64,000 bases of DNA, taken from Nissolia schottii. Taxonomy: Eukaryota > Streptophyta > Magnoliopsida > Fabales > Fabaceae. Below, in pieces: positions 35,736 through 47,433 of the stretch. The stretch spans positions 62,001 through 126,000 of the forward strand of contig QANU01084266.1 of NCBI GenBank assembly GCA_003254905.1. The letters are read 5' to 3'. The notes beneath the pieces were generated by a model. It saw only the letters and a program-made list of their open reading frames with translations. It did no database searches and had not been told where the DNA came from. Numbering within the stretch: the stretch's first letter is position 1; each line of letters opens with the position of its first letter. A program made the translations under genes and the position numbers.

Positions 35736-36894
35736 TTACCCACCTGCAGCGGCGTCTTCTCTCATCTGCTCAAAGTTGGCCCACATGGTAAAGACTCGTC
35801 TTGGAGGCGGGACAGTTGGTTGGGTCATGGGTTGGGTCGCCATGCAATCCTTGGCGAAATGTCCGCTTTCCCCACATCGGTGGTAGATGCCCGGTTAGTT
35901 GACAGGTAGGGTTTCCCTACATGTTTTGGAGAAGTGGTCGGGTTTCCTAAATCGATAGCAAACGTCCTTCCTATTCAGATACTCTACACTGTGGGGCTTG
36001 CCGCATTTCTAGCAAGGTGGCCTGCGCTTGCCTCCTTGTTGTGGTTGGTCTTGTTGGGACTGATCCGAGGCTTGTCCTTGCTGCTACTGCTGAGGCTGAT
36101 ATGGATATCGCCCTCTACCCTGACTAGGGAAAAGGGCCTGGAAAGGTCCCTTCTTCCTGGGCTCTTGCGACGGGTTCCCTTGCTCTACTTCCTTCCTCTT
36201 AAGCCACTCGCTCCTCGCAGACGTCAAGTTGGTCATTGATTTTTCCAGGGTCAGACAAGTATTAACCAGAATGGTGTAGTTACGGATGTATAGGTGATTG
36301 ACAGACACTTGAAGCTTTAGCTTTAACCCCCTCTAATATTTCCCGCACCTCCACGCCTCGTTGCGGTTGAGCTGGTACGTACGGGAGTAGCGAAATAGTC
36401 GTTCAAGCGTCGTCGTGTACTCAGCTACCATCATATGACCCTGTTGCAACGCGAGAAACTTTGCCTCTTTCTGTTCTCTTAGTCCGATTGGAAAATATTC
36501 GTCCACAAAGGATGTGGTAAACTAGAGGTGATCGGGCCTGTTCCTTCCTCCAGGAGAGGGCTGGTAGTGTCCCACCATTTGCGCTGTGCCCCGCAACCTT
36601 CTAGTGGCGAACCTGACTTTTTGCTTATTCGTGCAGCAGAGATCACCCAGGACTTGTTCCATTTCCCTTATCCAGTGGTGGACCTGTTCTGGGTCCATCA
36701 ACCTCGAAGGATCAAGGGTTGGCCTTGACAAAGTTGGCGTACTTCTTCGTGTCGGCATCATGCTCTGGCGGTGGGGCATCCCTCTGGACAGGAGCGGCTG
36801 CGATATGGGTTGTCGCCTAGGCCAACTGTTTGAGTATCTATGTGAGATCGGCTTCCGCGGTATTGCGTTGTGCAGCATCCCTTCTAGGTGGCAT
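35736..36894 (-). mobile_element. gag of a gag-only Ty3/gypsy element (fossil)
   Basis: The minus-strand Gag starts MPPRRDAAQRNTAE at 36894. The central Gag block (VHHWIREMEQVLGDLCCT) is near 36690, and CCHC zinc knuckles are near 35840-36000. A stop and a short untranslated stretch lead straight to the polypurine tract (35667-35680), with no protease, reverse transcriptase or integrase between. The PBS lies at 37051-37063. This matches the plan of non-autonomous gag-only elements (TR-GAG type). The gag frame is broken in a few places. Confidence 0.75.
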
Positions 36895-37050
36895 GGATGG
36901 TTTGGTAGCACCTGCAAAAATCCTAAGTTGATCACTCTCAAGATAAGCTAATGCACAAATGTCTAGCACATACAACTTAGTAGGGTATACACCGTGAATC
37001 ATGCTCCAAAGCATAGTGCAGGCCAATCCTCAAGCTCCATGGGACCAAAC

Positions 37051-37063
37051 TGCTCTGATACCA
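37051..37063 (-). other. Primer-binding site of the gag-only element
   Basis: On the minus strand it reads TGGTATCAGAGCA, the complement of the initiator methionine tRNA 3' end. It lies two bases inside the L12 LTR boundary. Confidence 0.85.
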
Positions 37064-38449
37064 ACTGTAAAACCCCTACTTTTAGCCTACGTTATAGTCG
37101 TAATACTGATTATAGGGTTGTTATGTACAGTGGTTGGGTTACTTTTAGTCCCTACTTTTAACATTCCAAATATCTCTTACACGAAAATATGGACCATTTT
37201 GAAAATCGTTCGTTTGCTTTATCAGTTCGTAAACTAGGAGCCGTGCGTGATCAAGGAAGCGTATATGTACAAACGCGAACGTCTTACATAATTTAAGGAA
37301 TAACCGAAATAGAACATGAAGAGTATATACATGTAATTGCAAACAAGGTCCAACACATAATTACACATTGGCATACTAGTAAGTATTTACACAAAAAGTT
37401 ATAAAAGTCATAGATCATTACACAAAATATCTATCGCCCTAATGCGAAAATAGTCACTTTGCTCTGGTTCGGGAACTGTCCTGCTGCAGCCACCCGTCGT
37501 CTACCACGTATCTCTCTCATTGATCCATTCGCTCTGAACACCTGGAATTATAAAGGAGTGGGGGTGAGAACTCTACGTCCTTAGTGGGAATCCCTAGCGC
37601 TACCTATAGTTTCGTTACTCCGTTATGATCCAGGCTACTAAAGAGATCGATAAGTGTTCATGCATACTAAACTCCTACTAATTATTATCTTCAGCCTAGG
37701 TCCTAAGTAGCTTTATCTACTTTACTAGGTGATTGGGGAATCTAATCTTTCTTTACTTACTTCTAGGTTCTCGCGCTTTCTATTCCTGACTGTCATACAC
37801 CTACGTAACGTAACTGTAGATACCGACACATGCATGCATACATACTCAACCATTCATCACGCGTATGTTGTATGGGATAATTCCACCATACACGTTAGGC
37901 ATGGGACAATTAATCATGCACTCCAGGCATGGTATCAATGTAACGGACTGTTCATCATGCCGATTAGGCACGGAATCAATGCATGGGACCAGTCATCATG
38001 CCCGCCAGGCATGGTATCATATCGTTTATCATTACCAACTCGTATCACATCTCCTCGTACACCTCAGGACCGTCGTCCCTATGGTGATGTACGACCTACC
38101 TTCATTGTCTGTTCCTCAAGGCAACAAAACTCCACCCCCTACCTAGGTGGCGAGGGGTCGCCCTCATGGCGAAGCCGGAAGCGGGTCGTATACTCTTTAC
38201 CTTGTCTGTCAACCACTGTTTCATACCAACTACCAAAACTCATCATTATCTTTTCCTTTAGAACCTACCCTTGTTTCCTATATTCCATTATGATTTTTGT
38301 CATCATTAGGTGATAACCTCTAGTGATCTAGTCCTCATGATGCATGCTTTCACAAACACAATAAATCCACAGTTATTTGCATATATGATTTTCCAAGTTT
38401 CTATGCTTGTTGGAACATGTAGGAAAGCCAAAATATCAAGTTCTTTAGT

Positions 38450-38705
38450 GGTCAATCAAATGACCGTGCTTAGTCATTCGAATAACATGAAAATTTAGCA
38501 CTCTGTTTGTAAAAATGAAGTGTCATTCGAATGGCTAGGGTTAGGTCATTTGAATAACCTTTTAAAATTGTTCTCCGTGGGTAAAAATTGATAGTCATTC
38601 GAATGACCATGGCTAGTCGTTCAAATGACCTGATAAAAATGCTCCAGGATGAGTAAATTTCAGTGTCATTCGAATGACTATGGTAAGTCATTCGAATGAC
38701 CTTGC
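38450..38705. repeat. Paired-palindrome array of L12
   Basis: Four pairs of GTCATTCGAATGAC-like palindromes. Within each pair the starts are 22 bp apart, and pairs repeat at about 71-72 bp with linkers such as GTAAAAATTGATA and GATGAGTAAATTT. Confidence 0.9.
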
Positions 38706-39120
38706 TATAAACTCATCTGTAGCACTGTTTTTCGCATATTTCGCAAAGTCTTTCATAGTAAAACATATTTATGCTTCCCCTATGTTCCAACAAGTACAGT
38801 TATACTTTTCTAACATCAAAACTACTCAAAACCATTTTCACAACATAATCTCTATGTTTTTCACATAATATTTTCTAACTCAGTTTCACAAACATAAACA
38901 CATGAATAACATAGAAATCCACATAGACAGTAGGTCTAGGGTTATCCACTTCCTACGCAGGCTTTGAATCAGGAGAGTTGATGTGGATAATATCCCCTCC
39001 ACGGTGGTATGCTCCTATGATTTTTCCGGAGTCTGGCAGCGTTACCGCAGTGTGCACGAACGGAACCGAAATTTGAAAACTTAAGAAAGAAAATACAGTG
39101 AAGTGAGTTCGGGGCTTTGG

Positions 39121-39130
39121 CTATTTATAG
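39121..39130 (-). promoter_or_regulatory. TATA-like box of L12
   Basis: CTATAAATAG on the minus strand lies upstream of the donor-like site at about 38950. The equivalent box in L9 is near 30525, and in L4 near 21650. Confidence 0.45.
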
Positions 39131-40544
39131 CCAAGCCACCGCATCACTGTTCTCTTTCTTTTCTTTCTTTTTTATTTTCTTTTTATTATTATTATATTAT
39201 TATTATATATAAATATCTTAGTTAAGGATAACCACTATGGTTTCCTGACCAGTTTCGATCACGTTTGATCGTGTTTGGCCGTTAATCGCTCGTGTACGGA
39301 TATCCTAAAAATATTTCGGACACATAGTCGCAATATACTAATTTTCCTGGTCAGGCGGATATGTAACATCCCGAATTTTCTTAGAGAAATAATTGTGCAC
39401 ATAAATACCAGATTAATTTCTAATCGTGATTAGAGGATAAAATGGGAAATTATTAGGTAGAATATCCCTAGGAAATAAAACGTGTCGCGGTAGGAAATTC
39501 GGCAGACAACTGAACAGCCGCTGTTCGCCGATGAAATTTCTCGACGCGAAAAAGGTGTCTGTGAAAATATTTCCCCAGAGAAAATTTCACAAACACCTTT
39601 AAATATTAACACCCTTAGGTAGGGGGATTAGAGGATCGCGACGGTATAAACAGAATATTTTTCGGACGACCGTGCGCGACGCACCGACACTGCAAGCGAT
39701 AAAACACGAGCGAACCGGAATCGGAGTAAAATGAAATTTCAGCAGCTGCAAGGAGAAGGGCTGCACAGTTTTCGGAGAGATTTTTGGGACAAAAATAATC
39801 CCTTAAATCATGCTTCCACATTTCCCATCACCATGCTTTCTTACACTTCAAAACCTAATCACATCATGCACCATACCTATGCCCATACCTCCCACTATTC
39901 ACCACATTTTATTAAATCCAAAAATCAATTAATCTCCCCACCATTCAGCCCTCACCACCGAAGCCTCACCCCAAAATTCCAAGAGAAATTTCATCTTCCA
40001 AAATCCTCCATAACCACACCTCAAGCCAAGCTCCAAGAACCCCCTTTGTCTCCAAGCAAGCAAGCATTCTTACCATCCTCATTCACCCCCAAGAAAATCG
40101 AAACACAACCCTCAAAATCTCCTCATCTTAGTTTCATTTTCTTACACCCACTACCAAGAGGAACAACATCATCCTTTTCATTGTGCCAGATTCTCACCTT
40201 GAAGAAAGGAAGCTCAAGCTTTGGGAAGCAACAAGGCTTGTGGACTTCACTTCAAACTTCACCACCACCACCAAGCTTTCTACAGGTGGGTAGTACCATC
40301 ACCCCTGTCTATGGGATGTTGTTGTATGCTTGTGTGTATCTTGAGTAGGGAAAATTAGAAATGCCATGAGGATAAATATTACTATTTCATGTTGAATATA
40401 TTTACGTTGTTTCATGATGCTTGAACATTCATGTTGTTGCTCGGGTACTGCTGGAATATGGGGTGTGAACATGGATGAGTGTAAGAGAACGAGAGAAAAT
40501 AACCCAGGAGCTAGGCCCGAGCTTTCCGCAGAGAGGGACAGAGA

Positions 40545-41345
40545 GGAGTCTAGAGAGTTAACGAGCGGGCGTCAGTAGTGGTTCCCTGGGAGGTTTCTTA
40601 GTGGTTTCCGCGGAGGATGCCCTAGAGTGGGAGAGTGGATTCCCTAGAATCGTAAGTGGTTCCCTGGAGAGTGTGCTGAGTAAACACTAGGAAAGGTGCG
40701 GGAAGGGTTCCGCGGAGGATCCCTGAAGTACGCTGAGAGGGTTACCGGGAGAGTTGAGTGAGAACCAGAACTGTGTGTTGAGTAGGTCCGCGGAGGATCC
40801 CTGGAGAGCTGAGAGGGTCACGTGAAGGGTGCAGAGTGGGCACCAGAAATGGTGTTGAGTGGGTTCCGCGGAGGATCCTTGGAGAGCTTAGAGGGTCACG
40901 TGAAAGGTGCAGTGTGGGCACCAGAAATGGTGTCGAATGGTTTCCGCGGAGGATCCCTAGAGTGCTGAGAGGGTCACGTGAAGAGTGTAGAGTGGGCACC
41001 AGGAATGATGTTGAGTGGGTTCCGCAGAGTATCCCTGGAGAGCTGAGAGGGTTACGTGAAGAGTGTTGAGTGGGCACCAGGAGTGGTGCTGAGTGGGTTT
41101 CGCGGAGGTTCCCTGGAGTGATGAGTGGCTCCCTGGAGAGTAGACCGAGTGAGCACTAGTAGTGGTGACGGAGTAGGGTTCCGCGGAGGAACCCTAGGAC
41201 GGATGAGCGAACTCCCAATGTTTCAGACTAGCGCCAGTAGCGGTGCCAAGTGGGTTCCGTGGAGATATGCCGGAGTGGTTGAGTAACCCCTAGAGAATTG
41301 CTTAGTGGGTTCCGCGGAGATTCCCTAGTGTTGATGGTGGTTTCC
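40545..41345. repeat. CCGCGG array of L13
   Basis: About twenty-five loose copies of GGGTTCCGCGGAGGATCCCTG and GAGTGGTTCCCTGG words. In L11 the equivalent array is the same word read in the opposite orientation, as expected from the opposite orientation of that LTR. Confidence 0.85.
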
Positions 41346-41699
41346 GAGCAAGGGGTTCTGAGGTCCATTACATTCCAACAAGTACTTAGCTCGTAGAAGT
41401 CTATGCAGTCAGTTTATAATGGCATGTGTTTGTACTATGAGTCACCAAAAGGTACAGTAAACAAGAATATGAGTATCGAGTCGTGCATGCATCATGAGGA
41501 TAGACCACTAGAGACTATGCTACGCTCAAGATTAATGAATGAAGTTAATAATGAACGTAAGAACCAGAACAGTACAGAAAGATAAGGTGCATATGATAAT
41601 GAGATATGATGAATGAGAAGACGCTAACCCGGGTGAGCCGGTATGCGTAAGAGAAAGTATATGATACCATTTACTTAAATTGTAAAGTTCATGCATAGT

Positions 41700-41912
41700 G
41701 CACAAGAGCAGGCTCATAAGGAACGCAGGCATTGTGTACGTCACCATGCTCATAAGGAACGCATGGGGCTCGATCACGTCACCAGGCTCATAAGGAACGC
41801 ATGGGACACGATCACCTTGCATACATACCTATGTGATTAAAGCGCCGTTATGTCTTGACCAGGTCACCATGCTCATAAGGAACGCATGGGGCAAGGTCAC
41901 CGGGCATACCTA
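41700..41912. repeat. Second tandem array of L13
   Basis: Four copies of CATGCTCATAAGGAACGCATG, each followed by GATCACG or GGTCACC. Unit length varies from about 33 to about 90 bp. Confidence 0.85.
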
Positions 41913-43415
41913 TATGAGTAGTAGTGTCAGAACGGTCAAGGATAGAAAGCACGAGAACTTAGTAAGAAAGATTAGTTCCCTGTCACCTAGTAACTAGATA
42001 AAGCCGCCCAGGAACTTAGGTAAGAAATAACTGGTAGGATGTCTAGATGCATGAACACTAGAGATCTCCTGGACAGCCGGAGCATAATTGAGTAACCAAA
42101 TTCCCCTATGCCATAGTCAACCACTGAGAACCACTGTTCTCACGCCCACTCACTTATGGCTTCAGGCGAGATAGATGACGTCCCTACTGAGGAAGAGGTG
42201 GATCCTGCTCAGCAGATTTAGGACAGTAGACCCTGAGACAGGGGAGGAGGCGGAGCTTTGGTCAGTACTAGTAGTGAATCGTCCTACACCCCACCGAGTC
42301 GCGCCACCGGTATTCCCCGAGCCAGAGACATCCGCTGACGGCAAGCCCATCTCATACGAGAAGGACGTGGAGGTCGACCCAGTCTCTGTGAGATTGTGAC
42401 CGCCCAAGGCTTATCAGCAGACGGCACGGATGAGGACGGCCAGAGACTATCGCCGTCAGTTCGCGTCTCGCACTCCCAGCCACTAGGCAGGTCCATCCTA
42501 CGGCCCCCGAGACCCGCCAGATGTACCAGTGCCCTCCTCGCCCGAGGAGGAGTATCCTTTGGTAGCCATGGAGGAGGATAGCGAGGAGGACGAGCCGGAG
42601 CCCGTGTACGAGCCAGAGGGGTCAGAGCTAGAGGAGGAGGATCCAGAGGAGGACCCCGAGGAGGATCCGGAGGAGGAGTTCAGCGAGGACGAGCCAGAGA
42701 CCTGACCAGCACTATATCCTGACCCTATCATCAGACGCCATATTTGGCTAGTAGTTCTAGTTATATGTATATTTTGATGTATTCCATCCTGTAGTCTTTT
42801 GATGTATTCATACAACATTTATAATATGTATGGATATGACTTCTTGACATGTATGACATTGACTGTTGGACCCACATGGTACTGATTACTTTATTGTTTA
42901 TGTATGTACCTGTATAACAGACGAAGTACGCATTTATCTGTGATACGACTATACGGGACTCAAAATAGTCCACACGCATGGCTCTAGATTGACGGATAGA
43001 TTATGTTTAAAAAGAAAAAAAAATGGGTCCTTATTTTCAGTTAACTTAATTATTTTCCAAAGTAAGGTAGGGACTACCAGTATGCCCACACATCAGATAA
43101 CAACCTAGCAGACGCAGATTATGACTTAAGCATAAGCTGCTAACCTAGGGTGTTACAGGATGCGTCAAGTTAAGGTATTCGTTAACATATCTCCATACAA
43201 GTATATTTTACGGATACCTTTTGTCAATCGAAAATCGATCTGAGTCCTGCGAAATCTCCGTGAGCTTACGAAACCATTATTTTGACTGGGATTTTGGAGA
43301 AATAAACCTTTATGTTTATTTTTCCCAGTCTAAATAACCGTCTCGAATACACTTTAATTATGCTGAATTATAAATTTCGCGAAATCTTTATAAGGGAAAA
43401 AATCGGGATGTTACA

Positions 43416-44038
43416 TGCAGGATGATATGTTATGGTTCAAACATATGTATTATGTATGAATTGAACTTAGAACTTATATATTTCATCTTTATTTGTGCTT
43501 TGTTATGGAGTTAAAAGTATTTATGAATTTCAAGTTTTATTAAGTATATTTTTGTAGCATAATATTTTTTTAATAATAGGTAAACTCGTACGAGTTTACG
43601 ATCCAAGTTTACGGAGGCTCCACGAGTTTACTTAAACTCTTGAGTTTAATAACCTTGTATAAGGTTATAACAGGATGTCAAAGCCAATTTAACACTGTCA
43701 ACAATATGGTCAAGTATAGAACAACAAGAATTCGATAATTTGGAAAATCATACTCGAAGGAGTACTCACATCATGCATGCAAGATTTTCATTTCCCGGTG
43801 GCCTAACAAAAGTTGTATATGGATGAATTGGCATGCAAGACAAAATGTGATCAAAAGTAATTCCTAACAAAATAGTCTAACATTCGCCCTAAATGCTATA
43901 TATGAGATCTAAAATCTCATCCAAACAACAAAATGAAATAAGATTAGAACAAGATAATAAGAAACAACTAAGAAACTACTTACAATATTTACAATTGCTT
44001 AAATTAATAAAACTCAAGCGATGCATTTATAATGACGC
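43416..44038. other. AT-rich spacer with a 20-bp palindrome
   Basis: No gene recognised. It holds the perfect palindrome GTAAACTCGTACGAGTTTAC at 43580-43599, followed by two degenerate GAGTTTAC words up to 43650. It also includes what should be internal sequence downstream of the T3 PBS, in which I could not recognise coding regions. Confidence 0.5.
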
Positions 44039-45343
44039 AACTCCCCGTAAAGGCACCATTTTTGTTGAAAGCTTTTCTATTTCTTTCTATTTGATTTTCC
44101 TATCTACTGTTTTGCTTTCAAATCCCCAAAAGGACTTAATTGCAGTACAATGGAAGGTTTGTCGTCCTCTGGGAGTTGTGATATAAAGTCGTTCTTGAGT
44201 TTCATTATTAAACAATATGGTTGATTGGTTTGGAAATTTATATTTGAAAACAAATAAAATAAAATAAAGCGATAAATTGACAGTGAATGAAAAGCAGATA
44301 GGGAAGCTTGCTGGGAATTAACTCGTACTACAGTTTTCATATATCTATTAACTCAATGCATATGAATTATCAATTCCTTGATTCATTGCCACCAGTTCTT
44401 ATCCTACTTATCTCTTTCAAGCATGAGAAGATTATTCCGTTCTCGTTGTTATTTGTCAATGTCTCGCACAATTAACAAAGCGAACCGAGATAGCTTCGGG
44501 TGTTAAAACGACTAATAAACCTAACTCTATGTCTAGCAATTAGGAATATTAGATTATTTGATCTAGATCTAACTCAATGATGTCGCTCTCACGCACAAAA
44601 TCAAATCTTAAATCAAGTTATAGGTGATCAGGCTAAAACAAGCATTAAGTTCAAGATCAAAACATGCAAATCATAGAAATCAATAGCTTCACATATAAAA
44701 GAGTTAAGGTGGATACAATCAAACCACAATACTCATCAAATCCCAACATGTTAACTATCCATCTTACAAGAAGAAATCAAAGGGGCAAGGTGATGGATGC
44801 TTACCATGACACGTTCTCACTCCACCATGGTGAGTGTTGCCGTTCTCTTTGGACAACTCTTGGCTTCCTTCCCTATTCTTCAGCTTGGAGTCTTTGTATG
44901 TGTGTGTATTTTCTAATGGATTATGAATTCCCCCTCTGAATGAATTCGTTTTCTTTTTATAGAGAAACTGAAGCACAGATCACTAAGCGGGTTTAGGGGG
45001 CCGCTGAGCGAATTACAGGGGTTTAGGTTTCTTTACTTTGAAGTTATTTCACCCTTAAGCAAGTCTACTTGGACAGAGGGCGCTCAGCAGCCTTGAAAGG
45101 GCACTCAGCGGCCTGGAGCCTCTCTTGGTTCTTCAATTCTTCTTGCTTCTAAATCCTTTGATTCATGCCTCTTATCTGTATGGAAAATTGACAAGAAATG
45201 CATTATTTTACACTTATGCATCCATTCTCTTGAACTATACTAAAATTATACAAAAATGGGGAATTTGTTTAGTAAATTCATATTAATCAATCCATATAAG
45301 TGTCATTTTAACCTAGAAAAACACCAAAACATGACACTTATCA
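44039..45343 (-). mobile_element. T3: Athila/Tat-like 5' LTR and PBS (fossil)
   Basis: On the minus strand the LTR runs from TGATAAGTGTCATG (45343) to AAGCTTTCAACA (44063). It is followed by TGGTGCCTTTACGGGGAGTT (44039-44058), which resembles the tRNA-Asp-type PBS of the Athila/Tat group. The 3' end matches that of T2. A CGCTCAGCG/CACTCAGCGG array lies at 44985-45115. It interrupts the MULE transposase to its right. Confidence 0.75.
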
Positions 45344-45348
45344 TCAAT

Positions 45349-46894
45349 AGTATCCATTTCAACTGCGAACGAATCATCAAAATACTTCAATGCAAGCAAC
45401 CATTATGGGAACTCATTGTACAAATCTTCCCAATTACCGTACATTTGTGCAATTGCTTTTTGCTTTGCTAGACATGCCTTCTGGTATAATGACCAATATC
45501 TGTGGCGGTCCATAACACTTGCCTGGATGACTTTTACTGGAATCTTTGGCGCTGTCTGTATCTGTGCCAAAAGTATCCCAATAATGTTGTCAAAATTCAG
45601 CTTGGAGTGATCTCGAGAAAGTGTTGAGGCAACACAACTGTGGCAACCATTGTACTTAGTAACTTCCTAGAAGTAGTTGTTCTTTTTCAATGTCGCCCTA
45701 ATAAGCCACTGACACCCATTGCCAAAGTATTTGCATTTGCAATAGTATGTCCTCGATTTTGACTCCTTCACTTTATAATCTGCCCTAGTATGCATCCAAT
45801 GGTTTGCAATAGCTACTTTGACTGCATCTTTATCATTGAAAATTCTTTCTATATAGAGATCATCTATCACACCATAATCATTTCCCATGTCTCCAAATTC
45901 TGTTGCACGCATACCGTCAACATCAGATGTGTGTAGGAAAGGTCGTGGACCATGTGATTGTTCATCGTCTTCATTATCTGTAATTTTTAAATGTCCACAA
46001 ACATTTAATAATACATATTTAATTTTAGTAATCAGATCTCTCATTAGTCAACAAAGATTTGTTTTATACACAAGATCTTCTTCACGAGGCGAGTGCAAAG
46101 CATACTTTTCCATCTGTGTTAATTTTAAGACGATTATAAAATTATAAATCTAAAATTAATTATTCTCATAAACACATTAAATAAAACTTTATTAAGAAAA
46201 TGTGGATAATTAAATAAAAATAAGTATTTAATTTTAATAATCAAATCTGTCATTCGTCAACAAAGATTTTTTTTCTTTTCTGATTCACAAGATCCTCTAC
46301 ACGAGGCGAGCGTAGAGCATACTTTTTCATTTCTGTTAATTTTAAGTTGATTATTATCGTAAACAATTAATAATTAACAGTACTTGAATAATCATCAGTT
46401 CCACCGTCTTCAAACATATCACTTTCATGCTCACTCCAATTGGCATCGTCATCTTCGTTAGCAAACATCTCATCATCCGATAGTAATGTCGGTGTAACAT
46501 TATCCTAGCACACTAAATTTGAACTCAGACCACATTCATTATCAATATTAGGAACAACCTCCTCAAAGTTGATAAACAATTCAATGTCACTTAGACTTGC
46601 CTTATAAATCTCATATAAATAAAACATGTGTTACATCTGGAAATCGTTCGATATTGTAACAAGATGATATTTAACAACTCCATTAATGAAAGACCCAGTA
46701 GTCTTATATCTAATTCTCTTGACTCTCCTATTAAAATGAGAACAAATTGCACAATGCAAATCAGAGAATGACATAGAGAGTCACATTATAACAAACTCGA
46801 CATCATTATCACTAACAAACTCAACTCTTTTAACATCAGATTTTTTTACTGAACCATTATAAAAAATAAAAGTGACAATACCTTCGCTACTCAT
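45349..46894 (-). pseudogene. MULE transposase gene, N-terminal part (truncated)
   Basis: It starts at 46894 (MSSEGIVTFIFYNGS). It continues through an acidic stretch (SEHESDMFEDGG near 46410) and the plant MuDR N-terminal zinc-knuckle-like domain (ADYKVKESKSRTYYCKCK...GCQWLIRATLKK, about 45670-45830). It then reads into the transposase part (CVASTLSRDHSKLN, IPVKVIQ, KACLAKQKAI...YGNWEDLYN, 45380-45650). In-frame stops interrupt it near 46780, 46635, 46510, 45670 and 45405, and the DDE core is absent because T3 inserted at 45343. An intron-like segment with a local duplication lies at 45995-46370. It is dead. Confidence 0.8.
46013..46355. repeat. Direct duplication inside the MULE gene
   Basis: About 130 bp (46013-46135) recur imperfectly at 46222-46355. 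Both copies contain GTCAACAAAGATTT, ACACGAGGCGAG-like and CATACTTTT.CAT words. The divergence suggests an old duplication. Confidence 0.75.
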
Positions 46895-47433
46895 TTTTTT
46901 TCTTCTTAAAAATATAAAATGGATATTATGGACACTATAGAAAAAAAATTATAGAACAAGAAGAAATATCTGAAGGTGTTTTAAGAGCAGGATGTGTGAA
47001 GGGAAAAATTTGTGAGAAGAGAAGAGTTGTGATGGTGTGTTTGAGTTATGCAATTGAATGAGTATTTATAGCTGAGGGTTTTTAGGTTGATGCGAGTTTT
47101 TGCACTATTTTTTACCTGAAATCGGCACTGTCAGTACTGATTTCAGGTACTAGTGTCACTTTACCTGAAATCGGTTGTCTTGTTGCCAATTTCAGGTCTA
47201 ACAGTCACTTTTTTATTTTTTTTCAATGCCTAAAATCGATACCCTAGATGTCGATGTCAAGTTTTAATAACTTTTTTTCTTCAAATTACATGAACTCAAC
47301 AGACAGTATGATGATTTCCAACAACGAAAACCATACATTTGTAAACTAGTTATCTCACCCTTATGCATGTAACATGGAATTATAAATGCCATTTTAATGT
47401 TTTAACCCCCCTCCCCAAATATATAAATATATA
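46895..47433. other. MULE 5' flank with hairpin repeats
   Basis: No gene. At 47115-47205 two stem-loops of ACCTGAAATCGG...GATTTCAGGT type lie in tandem, followed by a weaker third. They may belong to the terminal region of the MULE, but I could not define a terminal inverted repeat. Confidence 0.45.

Larger units (their letters stand above)
39362..43157 (+). mobile_element. L13: solo long LTR in L12, TSD GGAT(A/G)
   Basis: The longest family member (3796 bp), plus-oriented, from TGTAACATCCCGAATTTTC to CTAGGGTGTTACA. It is flanked by GGATA and GGATG (four of five match). The segment before the donor-like CAG|GTGGGTAG (40288) is C/A-rich and open for 205 codons. A CCGCGG array lies at 40545-41345, a GCTCATAAGGAACGC array at 41700-41912, and the acceptor-like block near 42130-42165. 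An acidic ORF follows to 42705. Confidence 0.9.
37066..43415 (-). mobile_element. L12: 5' LTR of the gag-only element, interrupted by L13
   Basis: A minus-oriented LTR occupies 37066-39361 and 43163-43415 (about 2.55 kb) with ends TGTAAAACCCC...GGGATGTTACA. The acceptor-like block is near 37540-37570 (minus), a paired-palindrome array at 38450-38705, the donor-like GTGGATAACCC near 38950 (minus) and a TATA-like box near 39121. The PBS and gag follow to the left in sense order, so this is a true 5' LTR rather than a solo LTR. Confidence 0.85.

Noticed and set aside
39731-40348. 205-codon frame in L13
   Set aside because: It lies in the C/A-rich stretch before the donor-like site. The equivalent part of L11 has only a shorter frame with weak similarity. 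It is more likely an LTR leader than a protein gene.
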